DNA from: Desulfobacteraceae bacterium
GTDB lineage: Bacteria > Desulfobacterota > Desulfobacteria > Desulfobacterales > JACKCP01
NCBI GenBank assembly: GCA_020633955.1
Contig: JACKCP010000025.1
Coordinates: forward strand, 1 to 19,679
DNA: 19,679 bases
Reading direction: 5' to 3'
The notes beneath the pieces are model-generated. The model was not told the DNA's origin. It did not search any database and worked only from the letters and a program-made list of their open reading frames with translations. The position numbers and the translations under genes are program-made. This document shows positions 1-6,777 of this stretch, one piece after another (the stretch's first letter is position 1; each line of letters starts with the position of its first letter).

Positions 1-366
1 ATAACACCTGTTACTGAATTTGCAGGTTTTGACTGGAAAACAAACATTGCATTAATAGGCGGATTTGCGGCAAAGGAAGTTATAGTTTCAACTCTTGGAA
101 CAGCATATTCCCTTGGAGAAACAGACCCTGAAGCTCCTGAAGCATTGTCTGACAAGCTTGTAAATGACCCTGACTTTGATTATATAACTGCAATAAGCCT
201 TATGATTTTTGTGCTCCTTTACGCTCCATGCTTTGTTACAGTTGTAGCAACTGCAAAGGAAATCGGGTGGAAATGGGCAATGTTTGGAGTTGTATCAAAT
301 ACAGTTCTTGCTTTCGGGCTTTCAGTCCTTTTTTATCAGACTGCAAGGCTTGGCATTTTTTCCTGA
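1..366 (+). CDS. feoB: Ferrous iron transport protein B, C-terminal part (partial)
   Basis: This is the last 121 codons of an open frame that enters from the left edge and stops with TGA at 364-366. FeoB is the inner-membrane Fe(II) importer with an N-terminal GTPase and a C-terminal polytopic region. What is visible is the end of the membrane part: the family-typical GGFAAKEV segment followed by STLGTAY near residues 20-35 of the fragment, a short charged loop (GETDPEAPEAL), and two hydrophobic helices, the first containing the YAPCFVT motif with a conserved Cys. The GTPase domain lies outside the window. A strong hairpin terminator follows about 30 bp after the stop, so feoB is the last gene of its transcript. 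An internal ATG at 145 is not a gene start, because the frame is open and FeoB-like upstream of it. Confidence 0.93.
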   Translation: MTPVTEFAGFDWKTNIALIGGFAAKEVIVSTLGTAYSLGETDPEAPEALSDKLVNDPDFDYITAISLMIFVLLYAPCFVTVVATAKEIGWKWAMFGVVSNTVLAFGLSVLFYQTARLGIFS

Positions 367-394
367 TAAATAATCAAGATTGATATAGACCTTT

Positions 395-432
395 AAAAGA
401 CCGGTATTTAATTTTTCAAATACCGGTCTTTT
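395..432. terminator. Bidirectional intrinsic terminator between feoB and the nucleotidase gene
   Basis: The arms at 395-409 and 418-432 form a perfect 15-bp inverted repeat around an 8-nt loop. The core is GACCGGTATTT. The stem begins with AAAA and ends with TTTT, so either strand yields a GC-containing hairpin followed by U residues. It sits between two convergent stop codons (366 on plus, 456 on minus), as expected of a shared terminator. Confidence 0.9.
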
Positions 433-455
433 TGGTTTTGTAAGTATGGAATTTT

Positions 456-2465
456 CTAGTAAAGACGAATAATCCTGTCCTCATCAATATCAGTTTCTTC
501 AATATTATAAGCATGCTCAGGATCACCATGAAACTGATAAAGATATTCTGCAAAGGCATCCTGTTCTCCGCCTGTTTTTGCAAATGAACTTTTTTTAGGA
601 TCTTTTAAAAAGTCCACTCCATTATTTAACCCTTCTCCTTCAAAAAGGTTTGTTCTTTCAGGTGATGAAAGCGAGTCAAAAGGATAGGAATTGCCGCCTT
701 GTGCCAGAAAATATATGGTTACAAGGCGAAATTTACGATTTGGATCTCCAGTAATTTCTCCATTTGATACAACTATATCCTTATCAGATGTAAAATCATC
801 ATTTAAAACAGCAAGCTCAACTATTCTGTTTCCGGTTCCCTTTGATGTTCTTGGAGACCTGTTTAGATCGTAAACTATTCTCATTCCTGCAATCTGGGGA
901 AATTGTCCTGGATATTCTCCTTCACCGCTTGCTGCAACGGAATGTTCCATTATGTCTTTTAGTTCCTCTGCTGTAACTGAAAAACAGACAAGCCCGTTGT
1001 CAAATTTAAGAACTGCTCTTAAATGACCTTCTGTTACGGCACCCTGCTGTGTTCCTGTTTCTTCATTTGCAGGAGGAGGAATAAGACTTACATCATTTGA
1101 GTCGGTTGAACCTGGAGGAACAACCACACTTCCTATTTCAGTTCGTATATCACCTCCGTTTTTCACTGAGATATCAACTTTTGAGTCTGAAAGAAGGTTT
1201 GCATACCATAAATTTGCTTTTGAAGTAAGGTTTCCAAGATTTGTTTCCTGGGTTCTTACCTTTATTCCCCTTCCTTCAAGAAATACGTCTGTATATCCAA
1301 GAACATTTGAGTATTGAGATTTTATTACATCCTGAACAGCATCTCTTATTTTTATAATTTGAGGATCAGGATCTGATGAAAAGTAATCTGCATTTTCAAT
1401 GCTTGATGCAATTGGGCCGTTTAAGGAAGAGTCAAGTTTTGAGGTAACAATCACTCCATTTGAATCAAAGTCTGCAACAAGTCTTCCAAGATATTTATAG
1501 TCTGCATCAACATTTACAACCAGAACAGGCTCGTCTGAGGGAGAGGTGAATACCAGGGGATATGTGTCTTTTGGCTCATCACCTGGTAGAAGAATATCAT
1601 TTTCATCTGCGAGCAGAGTGTTTGATCCTCCTGCAACAATTATATCAACGTTTTCAAGAAGTGAGGCCAGCTGTTTTTCAATGGAAATCTGCTGCATATG
1701 GGAAAGAAGAATAATTTTATTTATCTGCATTTTGGAAAGATCGTCAACGCAAGCCTGAATTATATGTGCAAGTTCTTTTATGTCGTATCCCATGGAAGGA
1801 GTAACTTCAATGTCTCCTGTAGATGTGATGTTTGGGAACTCAGGAGAAGATGCTCCGACAATTCCGATTTTTTCACCATTAATTTCAAGAACTGCGCTTT
1901 TTGAAATTTTTCCTGCAAGGTTTTCAATTATTTCGCAGTCATTTCCAATCTCAACATTAGTTCCAGGGCCGAAAGAAGAATCTCTGGAAAAATCCATATT
2001 GCATGAAAGATATGGAAATTCTGCCCTGCTTGGACCGTTGTCTGCACTGAGTGCATCTGCAAATGCTCCAGGGCCTGCATCAAGTTCATGGTTTCCTACA
2101 GCAGAGGCCATAACTCCAAATCTGTTTAAGATTGCAATATCAGCACTTCCTGGATTATTGCTTTTTGTAATTGCACTTACATTTTCGTGTTCAGCAGCAT
2201 AAAATCTTGGACCCTGGATAATATTATCACCTGAGCTTACAATAATGGTTGGATAATCAGAGCTGTTTTTTATTCCATTCATTACTGCTGAAAAATTATC
2301 GAGATTTTTCAAGGCTCTGTCTTCATTTCCGTCAATATCTGAAAAATGAAGAACCTGAAGTCTGAAATAAGAGTTTTCGCGGTTTTTGAAGTCATTTGAA
2401 TGGGAACAGGATATAAAAGTTGAAAAAAGAACAAATACAGTGAGTTTAAAGAATATTTTATTCAT
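456..2465 (-). CDS. Periplasmic 5'-nucleotidase / metallophosphatase lipoprotein (UshA-like)
   Basis: The 669-aa protein has a lipoprotein signal peptide with candidate lipidated Cys20 in FISC. Its predicted role is periplasmic hydrolysis of nucleotides or related phosphate esters to recover nucleoside and phosphate. The N-terminal calcineurin-like metallophosphatase domain (about 36-340) shows HFSDIDG (40-46), GDNIIQG (79-85), GNHELD (124-129) and LLSHMQ (253-258). Where classical UshA has the metal-binding GHxH motif, this protein reads AGGSNTLLAD (278-287). The C-terminal 5'-nucleotidase domain has RTQETNLGNL (404-413) and the substrate-loop motif NGGDIR (436-441). Start: ATG at 2465, 3 nt after the stop of the upstream PAS gene, with an AGGGA-type ribosome site inside that gene's end, so translation is probably coupled. 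Family assignment is firm. The exact substrate (nucleotide, cyclic nucleotide or other ester) cannot be read from sequence. Confidence 0.88.
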   Translation of the reverse strand: MNKIFFKLTVFVLFSTFISCSHSNDFKNRENSYFRLQVLHFSDIDGNEDRALKNLDNFSAVMNGIKNSSDYPTIIVSSGDNIIQGPRFYAAEHENVSAITKSNNPGSADIAILNRFGVMASAVGNHELDAGPGAFADALSADNGPSRAEFPYLSCNMDFSRDSSFGPGTNVEIGNDCEIIENLAGKISKSAVLEINGEKIGIVGASSPEFPNITSTGDIEVTPSMGYDIKELAHIIQACVDDLSKMQINKIILLSHMQQISIEKQLASLLENVDIIVAGGSNTLLADENDILLPGDEPKDTYPLVFTSPSDEPVLVVNVDADYKYLGRLVADFDSNGVIVTSKLDSSLNGPIASSIENADYFSSDPDPQIIKIRDAVQDVIKSQYSNVLGYTDVFLEGRGIKVRTQETNLGNLTSKANLWYANLLSDSKVDISVKNGGDIRTEIGSVVVPPGSTDSNDVSLIPPPANEETGTQQGAVTEGHLRAVLKFDNGLVCFSVTAEELKDIMEHSVAASGEGEYPGQFPQIAGMRIVYDLNRSPRTSKGTGNRIVELAVLNDDFTSDKDIVVSNGEITGDPNRKFRLVTIYFLAQGGNSYPFDSLSSPERTNLFEGEGLNNGVDFLKDPKKSSFAKTGGEQDAFAEYLYQFHGDPEHAYNIEETDIDEDRIIRLY

Positions 2466-2468
2466 TTT

Positions 2469-2816
2469 TCATATTTCCCTTGCAATTTCTGCAACAAAAA
2501 CAGGACAGTTGTTTTCATCAACAGCCGCAACTGCTGTATATCCTTCAAATTTTTTTGAAGAACCGTCCGGGTAATCAACCTGGCTTAAGTTAAAAATATT
2601 TTCGCTTGTTGCAAAGGTTTTTAGAGTATGGCAGTTCTCACATGGGGTATTTCTTTTCATATATACCTTATAACATTTTTTGTTCAAAGGCGGCTCCAGA
2701 GCTGTTTCCTCGGCTTTTTTGTTTGCCCATACAATGTTCAGATCCTTATCCAGCACGATTATTACTTCTGGAAGAATATCTGTAATTTTTTCAAAATCTA
2801 TTGTATTTCTTTCCAT
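2469..2816 (-). CDS. Small stand-alone PAS-domain protein with Cys cluster
   Basis: This 115-aa protein is essentially one PAS domain: the PAS N-terminus around DILPEVIIVLDKDLNIVWANKKAE (residues 13-36), then sheet strands near 71-112. It carries the cysteine signature CYK...PCENC (Cys48, Cys59, Cys62), often seen in PAS domains of Desulfobacterota sensor proteins. No kinase, GGDEF, DNA-binding or other output domain follows, and it has no signal peptide or membrane helix, so it is cytoplasmic. I chose the ATG at 2816 over the ATG at 2873 because AAAAGGACA (2829-2821 on the minus strand) precedes it at good spacing. The stop is 3 nt before the start of the nucleotidase gene, making a two-gene operon. 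Role is unknown; it could sense a ligand or redox state and act by protein contact. Confidence 0.72.
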   Translation of the reverse strand: MERNTIDFEKITDILPEVIIVLDKDLNIVWANKKAEETALEPPLNKKCYKVYMKRNTPCENCHTLKTFATSENIFNLSQVDYPDGSSKKFEGYTAVAAVDENNCPVFVAEIAREI

Positions 2817-2887
2817 GATATGTCCTTTTGGTTTGTTTCTGCTCAGTTTTAAACTGAACAGTTGATTTTGCATTTTATTAATTATAG

Positions 2888-3012
2888 CTGAACGAAAACG
2901 GTATTTATGTCCATTCTGCGTCAGATTAAAAATTTAATCCTGAAAATTTTCAATGTAAACTAAGGGTTAAATTTATTATCTTCTGTAAGTGAACAAAAAA
3001 TCCTGGTTTTCG
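2888..3012 (+). repeat. Dispersed AT-rich intergenic repeat, family 2, copy 1
   Basis: This ~125-bp element begins CTGAACGAAAACGG and ends AAAAAATCCTGGTTTTCG. By eye it aligns along its whole length with 3930-4057 (opposite orientation) and 10165-10293. Shared blocks, in order, are GTCAGATTnAAAATTTA, GTTAAATTT and TGAACAAAAA. The ends form a short inverted pair, CGAAAAC against GTTTTCG. This copy lies in the divergent gap between the PAS gene and the exonuclease gene, so it may overlap promoters. I see no coding capacity. Confidence 0.7.
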
Positions 3013-3040
3013 GGCAGTCACTAATTTTATGGTGACCTTT

Positions 3041-3886
3041 ATGCTTTATAAAAGTTTTTTTCATATTCCCACAATTGGTGCTGCAACAGAAAAAAAAATC
3101 TGGGACTGCGGCATTTGTTCCATGGATGATTTTTTAAATTCTCCTCCTGATTTTATTCCCTCAAAGAAAAGGGAGATTATCTTTGAACACATTAAATTAT
3201 CAATGGAAAAAATACAAGAAAATGACCCTGTGTATTTTACTGATAATCTTCCCCCAAAAGAACACTGGAGAATATTTAATCAATACAGAAACTCATGTGT
3301 TTATCTAGATATAGAAACAACAGGCCTTGAGTTTTACAACAGTCATATAACTTCAATTGCAATGTATGACGGAAAAAATATTAAATATTATGTGTATGGT
3401 AAGAATTTGAATGATTTTTTAAATGATATAAAAGAATATAAGGTAATTGTAACCTACAACGGCAAAACATTTGACATTCCATTCATTGAAAAATTTTTTA
3501 ATATTTCCTTAAATCATGCTCATCTTGATTTAAGGCATATTCTCAAAAGTCTTGGATTTTCAGGGGGACTCAAATCCTGCGAACGCCAGTTTGGAATAGG
3601 ACGAAAAGATCTTTTAGGCGAAGTTGACGGTTTTTTTGCAGTGGAACTCTGGAATGATTATAAAAGAAGGAAAAATGTTAAAGCTCTTGAAACTCTTTTG
3701 TCATACAATATTGAGGATGTTTTAAACCTTGAATATTTAATGGTTGAGGCATACAACAGAAAAATACTTGAAACCCCTGCAAAGGCATTTCCCCTTTGTC
3801 ATGGAAAAAAACCTTTGAACCCCTTTAAAATTGATGAAAACACAATGAAATACGTTCAAAGGGTGGTATCAATAAACAGGTATTGA
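3041..3886 (+). CDS. YprB-like ribonuclease-H-fold 3'-5' exonuclease (DEDDy type)
   Basis: This 281-aa cytoplasmic protein belongs to the RNase_H_2/YprB group of predicted exonucleases. The catalytic acids are in place: DIETTG (Asp90, Glu92; Exo I), a strand plus NGKTFDIPF (Asn140, Asp145; Exo II), HLDLRH (Asp163), and YNIED (Tyr222, Asp226; Exo III of the YxxxD form). The N-terminus HIPTIGAATEKKIW (8-21) resembles the helix-hairpin-helix-like opening of this family. An ATG lies 12 nt upstream at 3029, but I prefer 3041: GGTGA sits 5 nt before it, and the protein then starts MLYKSFFHIP as homologues do. The nucleic-acid substrate and cellular role are not established for the family. The gene stands alone, bracketed by inverted copies of an intergenic repeat. 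Confidence 0.82.
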   Translation: MLYKSFFHIPTIGAATEKKIWDCGICSMDDFLNSPPDFIPSKKREIIFEHIKLSMEKIQENDPVYFTDNLPPKEHWRIFNQYRNSCVYLDIETTGLEFYNSHITSIAMYDGKNIKYYVYGKNLNDFLNDIKEYKVIVTYNGKTFDIPFIEKFFNISLNHAHLDLRHILKSLGFSGGLKSCERQFGIGRKDLLGEVDGFFAVELWNDYKRRKNVKALETLLSYNIEDVLNLEYLMVEAYNRKILETPAKAFPLCHGKKPLNPFKIDENTMKYVQRVVSINRY

Positions 3887-3947
3887 AAAAAATCCTGGTT
3901 TTCGACAGCCGGCTAAATTATTTAGAGGACGAAAACGAGGATTTTTT
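3887..3947. terminator. Long-stem hairpin, probable bidirectional terminator after the exonuclease gene
   Basis: AAAAAATCCTGGTTTTCG (3887-3904) and CGAAAACGAGGATTTTTT (3930-3947) form an 18-bp inverted repeat with one mismatch and a 25-nt loop that contains CCGGC. The right arm ends in six T on plus, the left arm gives six U on minus, so it can terminate transcription from both sides. It begins immediately after the exonuclease stop codon and lies between convergent genes. Its right arm is also the inner end of repeat family 2, copy 2. Confidence 0.7.
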
Positions 3948-4057
3948 GTTCAGTTCAGGGAAGATGAAAAATTTAACCTTCAGGATTCATGAATATTTTG
4001 AGAATTAAATTTTCAATCTGACTTTAGAAATGGACAAAAAAAGCCGTTTTCGTTCAT
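3930..4057 (-). repeat. Dispersed AT-rich intergenic repeat, family 2, copy 2
   Basis: Read on the minus strand, this ~128-bp element runs from ATGAACGAAAACGG to CCTCGTTTTCG and matches copy 1 (2888-3012) block for block, including GTCAGATT, AAAATTTAAT, GGTTAAATTT and GAACAAAAAATCCT. It is inverted relative to copy 1, so the two copies enclose the exonuclease gene. It fills most of the gap between the exonuclease and the CoA-transferase stop codon. Confidence 0.72.
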
Positions 4058-4064
4058 CAACTAT

Positions 4065-5381
4065 TTATAAAATCCCCATACTTTCTGCATTAAATTCGAG
4101 CTCATCCCTGAAATCCGGATGTGCTATTTTTATCAGTTCTTTTGCCCTTTCCTTTACAGAACGTCCTTTAAGTCTTGCCATTCCATACTCTGTCACAACA
4201 TAATGAACAAGTGTTCTTGGAAGTGTGGTAATAGTTCCTGCCTCAAAAGATGGAACTATTCTTGATTTTAGGTTTCCATCCCTGTCTTTTCGTGTTGATT
4301 TAAGGGCAATTATTCCTTTCCCTCCCTTTGAATGAAATGCTCCTGTGATAAAGTCAAGCTGTCCTCCAGTTCCTGAAATATGGGAAAAACCATGGCTTTC
4401 TGAAGAAACCTGGGAAAAGAGATCAACTTCAAGAGCATTGTTTATTGCTGTAAATTTGGGATTTAAAGCTATTATTTTAGGATCATTTATATAGTTTACC
4501 GGATATGATGCACAGTTTGGATTTCTGTCAATAAAATCATAAAGTCTTTTTGAGCCAAGAGCAAAGGTATAAGCCATTTTTCCTTTATCAATAACTTTAT
4601 TAAAACCTGTAATAATCCCTGCCTCATAAAGATCTGCAAATGCATCAACAAGCATTTCTGTATGTATTCCAAGATTTTTTAAAGTGGAGTGTAAAAGCCT
4701 TTTTCCAATAAAATTTGGAAGAGCTCCTATTCCAAGCTGAAGTGTTGCTCCATCTTCAATCTCTTCAAGAATATACTCTGCAATTATTTTTTCTTCAGGA
4801 GATGCCTCCTGTGCATTGAGGGCAGGGAGTGGATATCCTCCTGTTTCAATAACTGCATCAACCCTTGAAATATGAATTGTTTCCTGATTTCCTCCCATTG
4901 CATAGGGTATATGAGGGTTTGTTTCAATTACAATCCTTTTTGCCTTTTGAAGAACTGCGGAAGAAAGTGAATTGCTGATTCCGAAATTGAAGTTTCCCCT
5001 TGGGCCCATTGGTGTTGCACAAAGAAAAATATGATCGTATTCCCTGTATTTCCTTATAATTCTTGGGCCTTCATGGTAGGTGAGCGGAATATACGATACT
5101 TTTTTTTCTTTAAAAAGGTCTCTTGAAACTTTGCCGAAATGCCAGTCTTCAAATTTTATATTCTTGTTTAAATCGGCACAAAGAGATCTTTTGGTAAAAC
5201 AAACGGATTCAATAACAAGGTCTTTGAAACTTTTACACCTTTTTGCAAGGGCCGCATCTGTCATGCAGGGAAAAAGTGAAAATTCAGAATAATAGATTCG
5301 CTCTCCATCTTTAATTTCAGATACTGCTTCATCAGCAGTTACAGTTTTCTCTTTAAGCATTTCTTCATTGGGATTGTACAT
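4065..5381 (-). CDS. Acetyl-CoA hydrolase/transferase family protein (4-hydroxybutyrate CoA-transferase-like)
   Basis: This 438-aa cytoplasmic enzyme is of the family-I CoA-transferase type that moves CoA between acyl-CoA and a free acid such as acetate. Visible hallmarks, numbered from the chosen start, are GIGALP (217-222), LGIHTEM with the probable thioester-forming Glu242, SHGFSHISGTGGQLDF in the C-terminal half, and the C-terminal VVTEYGMARLKGRS...IAHPDFRDEL block. Length fits 4-hydroxybutyrate or butyrate CoA-transferases. The first in-frame ATG (5393) gives MEGKM. I prefer the ATG at 5381, because GGAGGG lies 5 nt before it. No thioesterase, dehydrogenase or acyl-CoA gene is adjacent, so the true acid partner (acetate, butyrate, propionate or other) is open. 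It lies downstream of the stress-protein gene on the same strand, with a stem-loop between them. Confidence 0.85.
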   Translation of the reverse strand: MYNPNEEMLKEKTVTADEAVSEIKDGERIYYSEFSLFPCMTDAALAKRCKSFKDLVIESVCFTKRSLCADLNKNIKFEDWHFGKVSRDLFKEKKVSYIPLTYHEGPRIIRKYREYDHIFLCATPMGPRGNFNFGISNSLSSAVLQKAKRIVIETNPHIPYAMGGNQETIHISRVDAVIETGGYPLPALNAQEASPEEKIIAEYILEEIEDGATLQLGIGALPNFIGKRLLHSTLKNLGIHTEMLVDAFADLYEAGIITGFNKVIDKGKMAYTFALGSKRLYDFIDRNPNCASYPVNYINDPKIIALNPKFTAINNALEVDLFSQVSSESHGFSHISGTGGQLDFITGAFHSKGGKGIIALKSTRKDRDGNLKSRIVPSFEAGTITTLPRTLVHYVVTEYGMARLKGRSVKERAKELIKIAHPDFRDELEFNAESMGIL

Positions 5382-5465
5382 TTTTCCCTCCATAATAATT
5401 TATTTGCCGGACAAAAGCTGTCAGCAGAACAAAAAAAATTCAAATCAAGTGCACAATCATCTGGT

Positions 5466-5489
5466 GCCCCGGTTAATATAACCGGGGGC
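5466..5489. terminator. GC-rich stem-loop between the stress-protein and CoA-transferase genes
   Basis: GCCCCGGTT (5466-5474) pairs with AACCGGGGGC (5480-5489) with one bulged G and a 5-nt loop. It lies 15 bp after the stop of the minus-strand stress-protein gene. On the minus strand no U tract follows, so it may be a partial terminator, a 3'-end stabiliser or an attenuator. On plus only TTT follows. Confidence 0.5.
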
Positions 5490-5504
5490 TTTGTGCTGAT
5501 GAAA

Positions 5505-6461
5505 CTATGAGCTCACTATCCATACAGCTTTATCAAAGGCCATTTGAATGACCTTTTCGCCGACACGTCCGATTATAAAATCCTGAACTTTTGAAACCCC
5601 TTTTCGTCCAATAAATATTGAACCCCAATTGTTTTTTTCAGCAGTTTCATAAAGACCCAGTGCACGGCTTAAATAAGCCTCAATTATTCCAGTATCTGCG
5701 TTGTTTGGGTCAAATCCAAGGCTTTTAAGTTTTTCAACAGCCTTGTCAAGTTCAGGCTCAATTTTTTTGCTTCTGATTTTAACTCTCTCCTCTTCAATCG
5801 GCATTGAAGCAGGGTCAATATTTGTAAAGAACAGGTTATAGTCTCCCTGGATAAGTTTTACAGATCTTGAGACATGTCTGAGATGAATTTTTTTTTTAGA
5901 ATGGCTGAAAATCTGTCCAGCAAGTTTAACTGATTTTTTTGCACCTTCAGATCCGTCAAATCCTATTAAAACATTATCTGTTTCAGGGCTTTCTCCAACC
6001 AGAACAAGAGTTGTAAAAGTCAGCTTTGATACAAGTTTTGCCGCAACTGACCCAAGGGGGATATTTCTCAGATTGGTCAGTCCCTTTCTGCCTATGAATA
6101 ATGCAGAATAACCTTTTGAAGCTTCAGCAATTATGTCTCTTGTTATGCCTATTTTTCTTGGCTGGGTTTTTACATGAATATTTTCTTCAGGAAACCCTTC
6201 ATCAATAAATTTTTTTTTGGCCTTTGAAAGGGAGTTTGTAAAAATTTTGTTGTGCTTTGTAATCCAGTCTTCAAGTGTATCTTTTTTAAGTGTTTCCTCT
6301 GGAATGGCGTCTATGTCCCAGAATGATTCGGGAATATCTGTTCCTACAAGGAAAAGAACAATTTCTGTTTTATCTTTAGGAAGAATTTTGGCTGCATAAT
6401 TAACAGCCTGAATAGAAGTATCCGAACCGTCTACTGCTATAAGATATTTTTTATTATTCAT
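5505..6461 (-). CDS. Universal stress protein with two UspA domains
   Basis: This 318-aa cytoplasmic protein has two tandem Usp domains, about residues 1-157 and 162-318. Each begins with the family strand (KYLIAVDGSD at 5-14, NVLIGFDGSE at 163-172). The first has the complete ATP-binding motif G-x2-G-x9-G-S in GRKGLTNLRNIPLGS (124-138). The second keeps GRKGVSKVQDFIIG but has Arg299 where Ser/Thr is usual, so nucleotide binding may be limited to domain 1. Such proteins accumulate during starvation or oxidative stress and act through nucleotide-dependent contacts. Start: ATG at 6461, preceded by a near-ideal AGGAGGTG ribosome site. It could be cotranscribed with the downstream CoA-transferase if the intervening stem-loop is leaky. 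Confidence 0.9.
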   Translation of the reverse strand: MNNKKYLIAVDGSDTSIQAVNYAAKILPKDKTEIVLFLVGTDIPESFWDIDAIPEETLKKDTLEDWITKHNKIFTNSLSKAKKKFIDEGFPEENIHVKTQPRKIGITRDIIAEASKGYSALFIGRKGLTNLRNIPLGSVAAKLVSKLTFTTLVLVGESPETDNVLIGFDGSEGAKKSVKLAGQIFSHSKKKIHLRHVSRSVKLIQGDYNLFFTNIDPASMPIEEERVKIRSKKIEPELDKAVEKLKSLGFDPNNADTGIIEAYLSRALGLYETAEKNNWGSIFIGRKGVSKVQDFIIGRVGEKVIQMAFDKAVWIVSS

Positions 6462-6467
6462 TTTAGC

Positions 6468-6474
6468 ACCTCCT
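6468..6474 (-). promoter_or_regulatory. Strong ribosome binding site of the universal stress protein
   Basis: The minus strand reads AGGAGGTG six nucleotides before the ATG at 6461. It is the best Shine-Dalgarno match in the window, suggesting efficient translation and fixing the start. Confidence 0.8.
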
Positions 6475-6619
6475 GTGCGTGGTTTGTTGTTGCCTTGTTA
6501 ATTGCAATGGAGATGCCAGAATTTTAAAATGGGAAAAAATAATAATTTGCTTTAATTTAAGCTGTTTATGTCTGTATTTTAAGGGCGGTGTTTATATGGG
6601 AAAATGCATGGTCAATAAA

Positions 6620-6636
6620 TTTACATAAAATGTAAA
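6620..6636. promoter_or_regulatory. Short palindrome in the divergent promoter region, possible operator
   Basis: TTTACATAAAATGTAAA is a perfect 7-bp inverted repeat around AAA. A further half-like TTTTACA follows about 4 bp later. It lies in the 316-bp gap (6462-6777) between the divergent stress-protein and hybrid-kinase genes, which is otherwise very AT-rich with no ORF of note. It could bind a dimeric regulator, but AT-richness makes chance palindromes common. Confidence 0.3.
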
Positions 6637-6777
6637 ATGATTTTACACAGTTTTAAACAATTAAGGTTTCACATTTTAAAAAATAAAAGATATATTTTTA
6701 AACATAGTAAATTCCATATGAATTAAAATCAGATTTTTTTGTTCACCAGATTAATTATTCCCCAAAGTTGGCAGGCC

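Noticed and set aside
1780..2202. 140-codon plus-strand open frame inside the nucleotidase gene
   Set aside because: It lies wholly within a well-supported minus-strand coding region, has no ribosome site or recognisable protein features, and is an overlap shadow.
2888..4057. Insertion sequence with target-site duplication
   Set aside because: No transposase gene lies between the repeats and the bases just outside 2888 and 4057 show no matching direct repeat.
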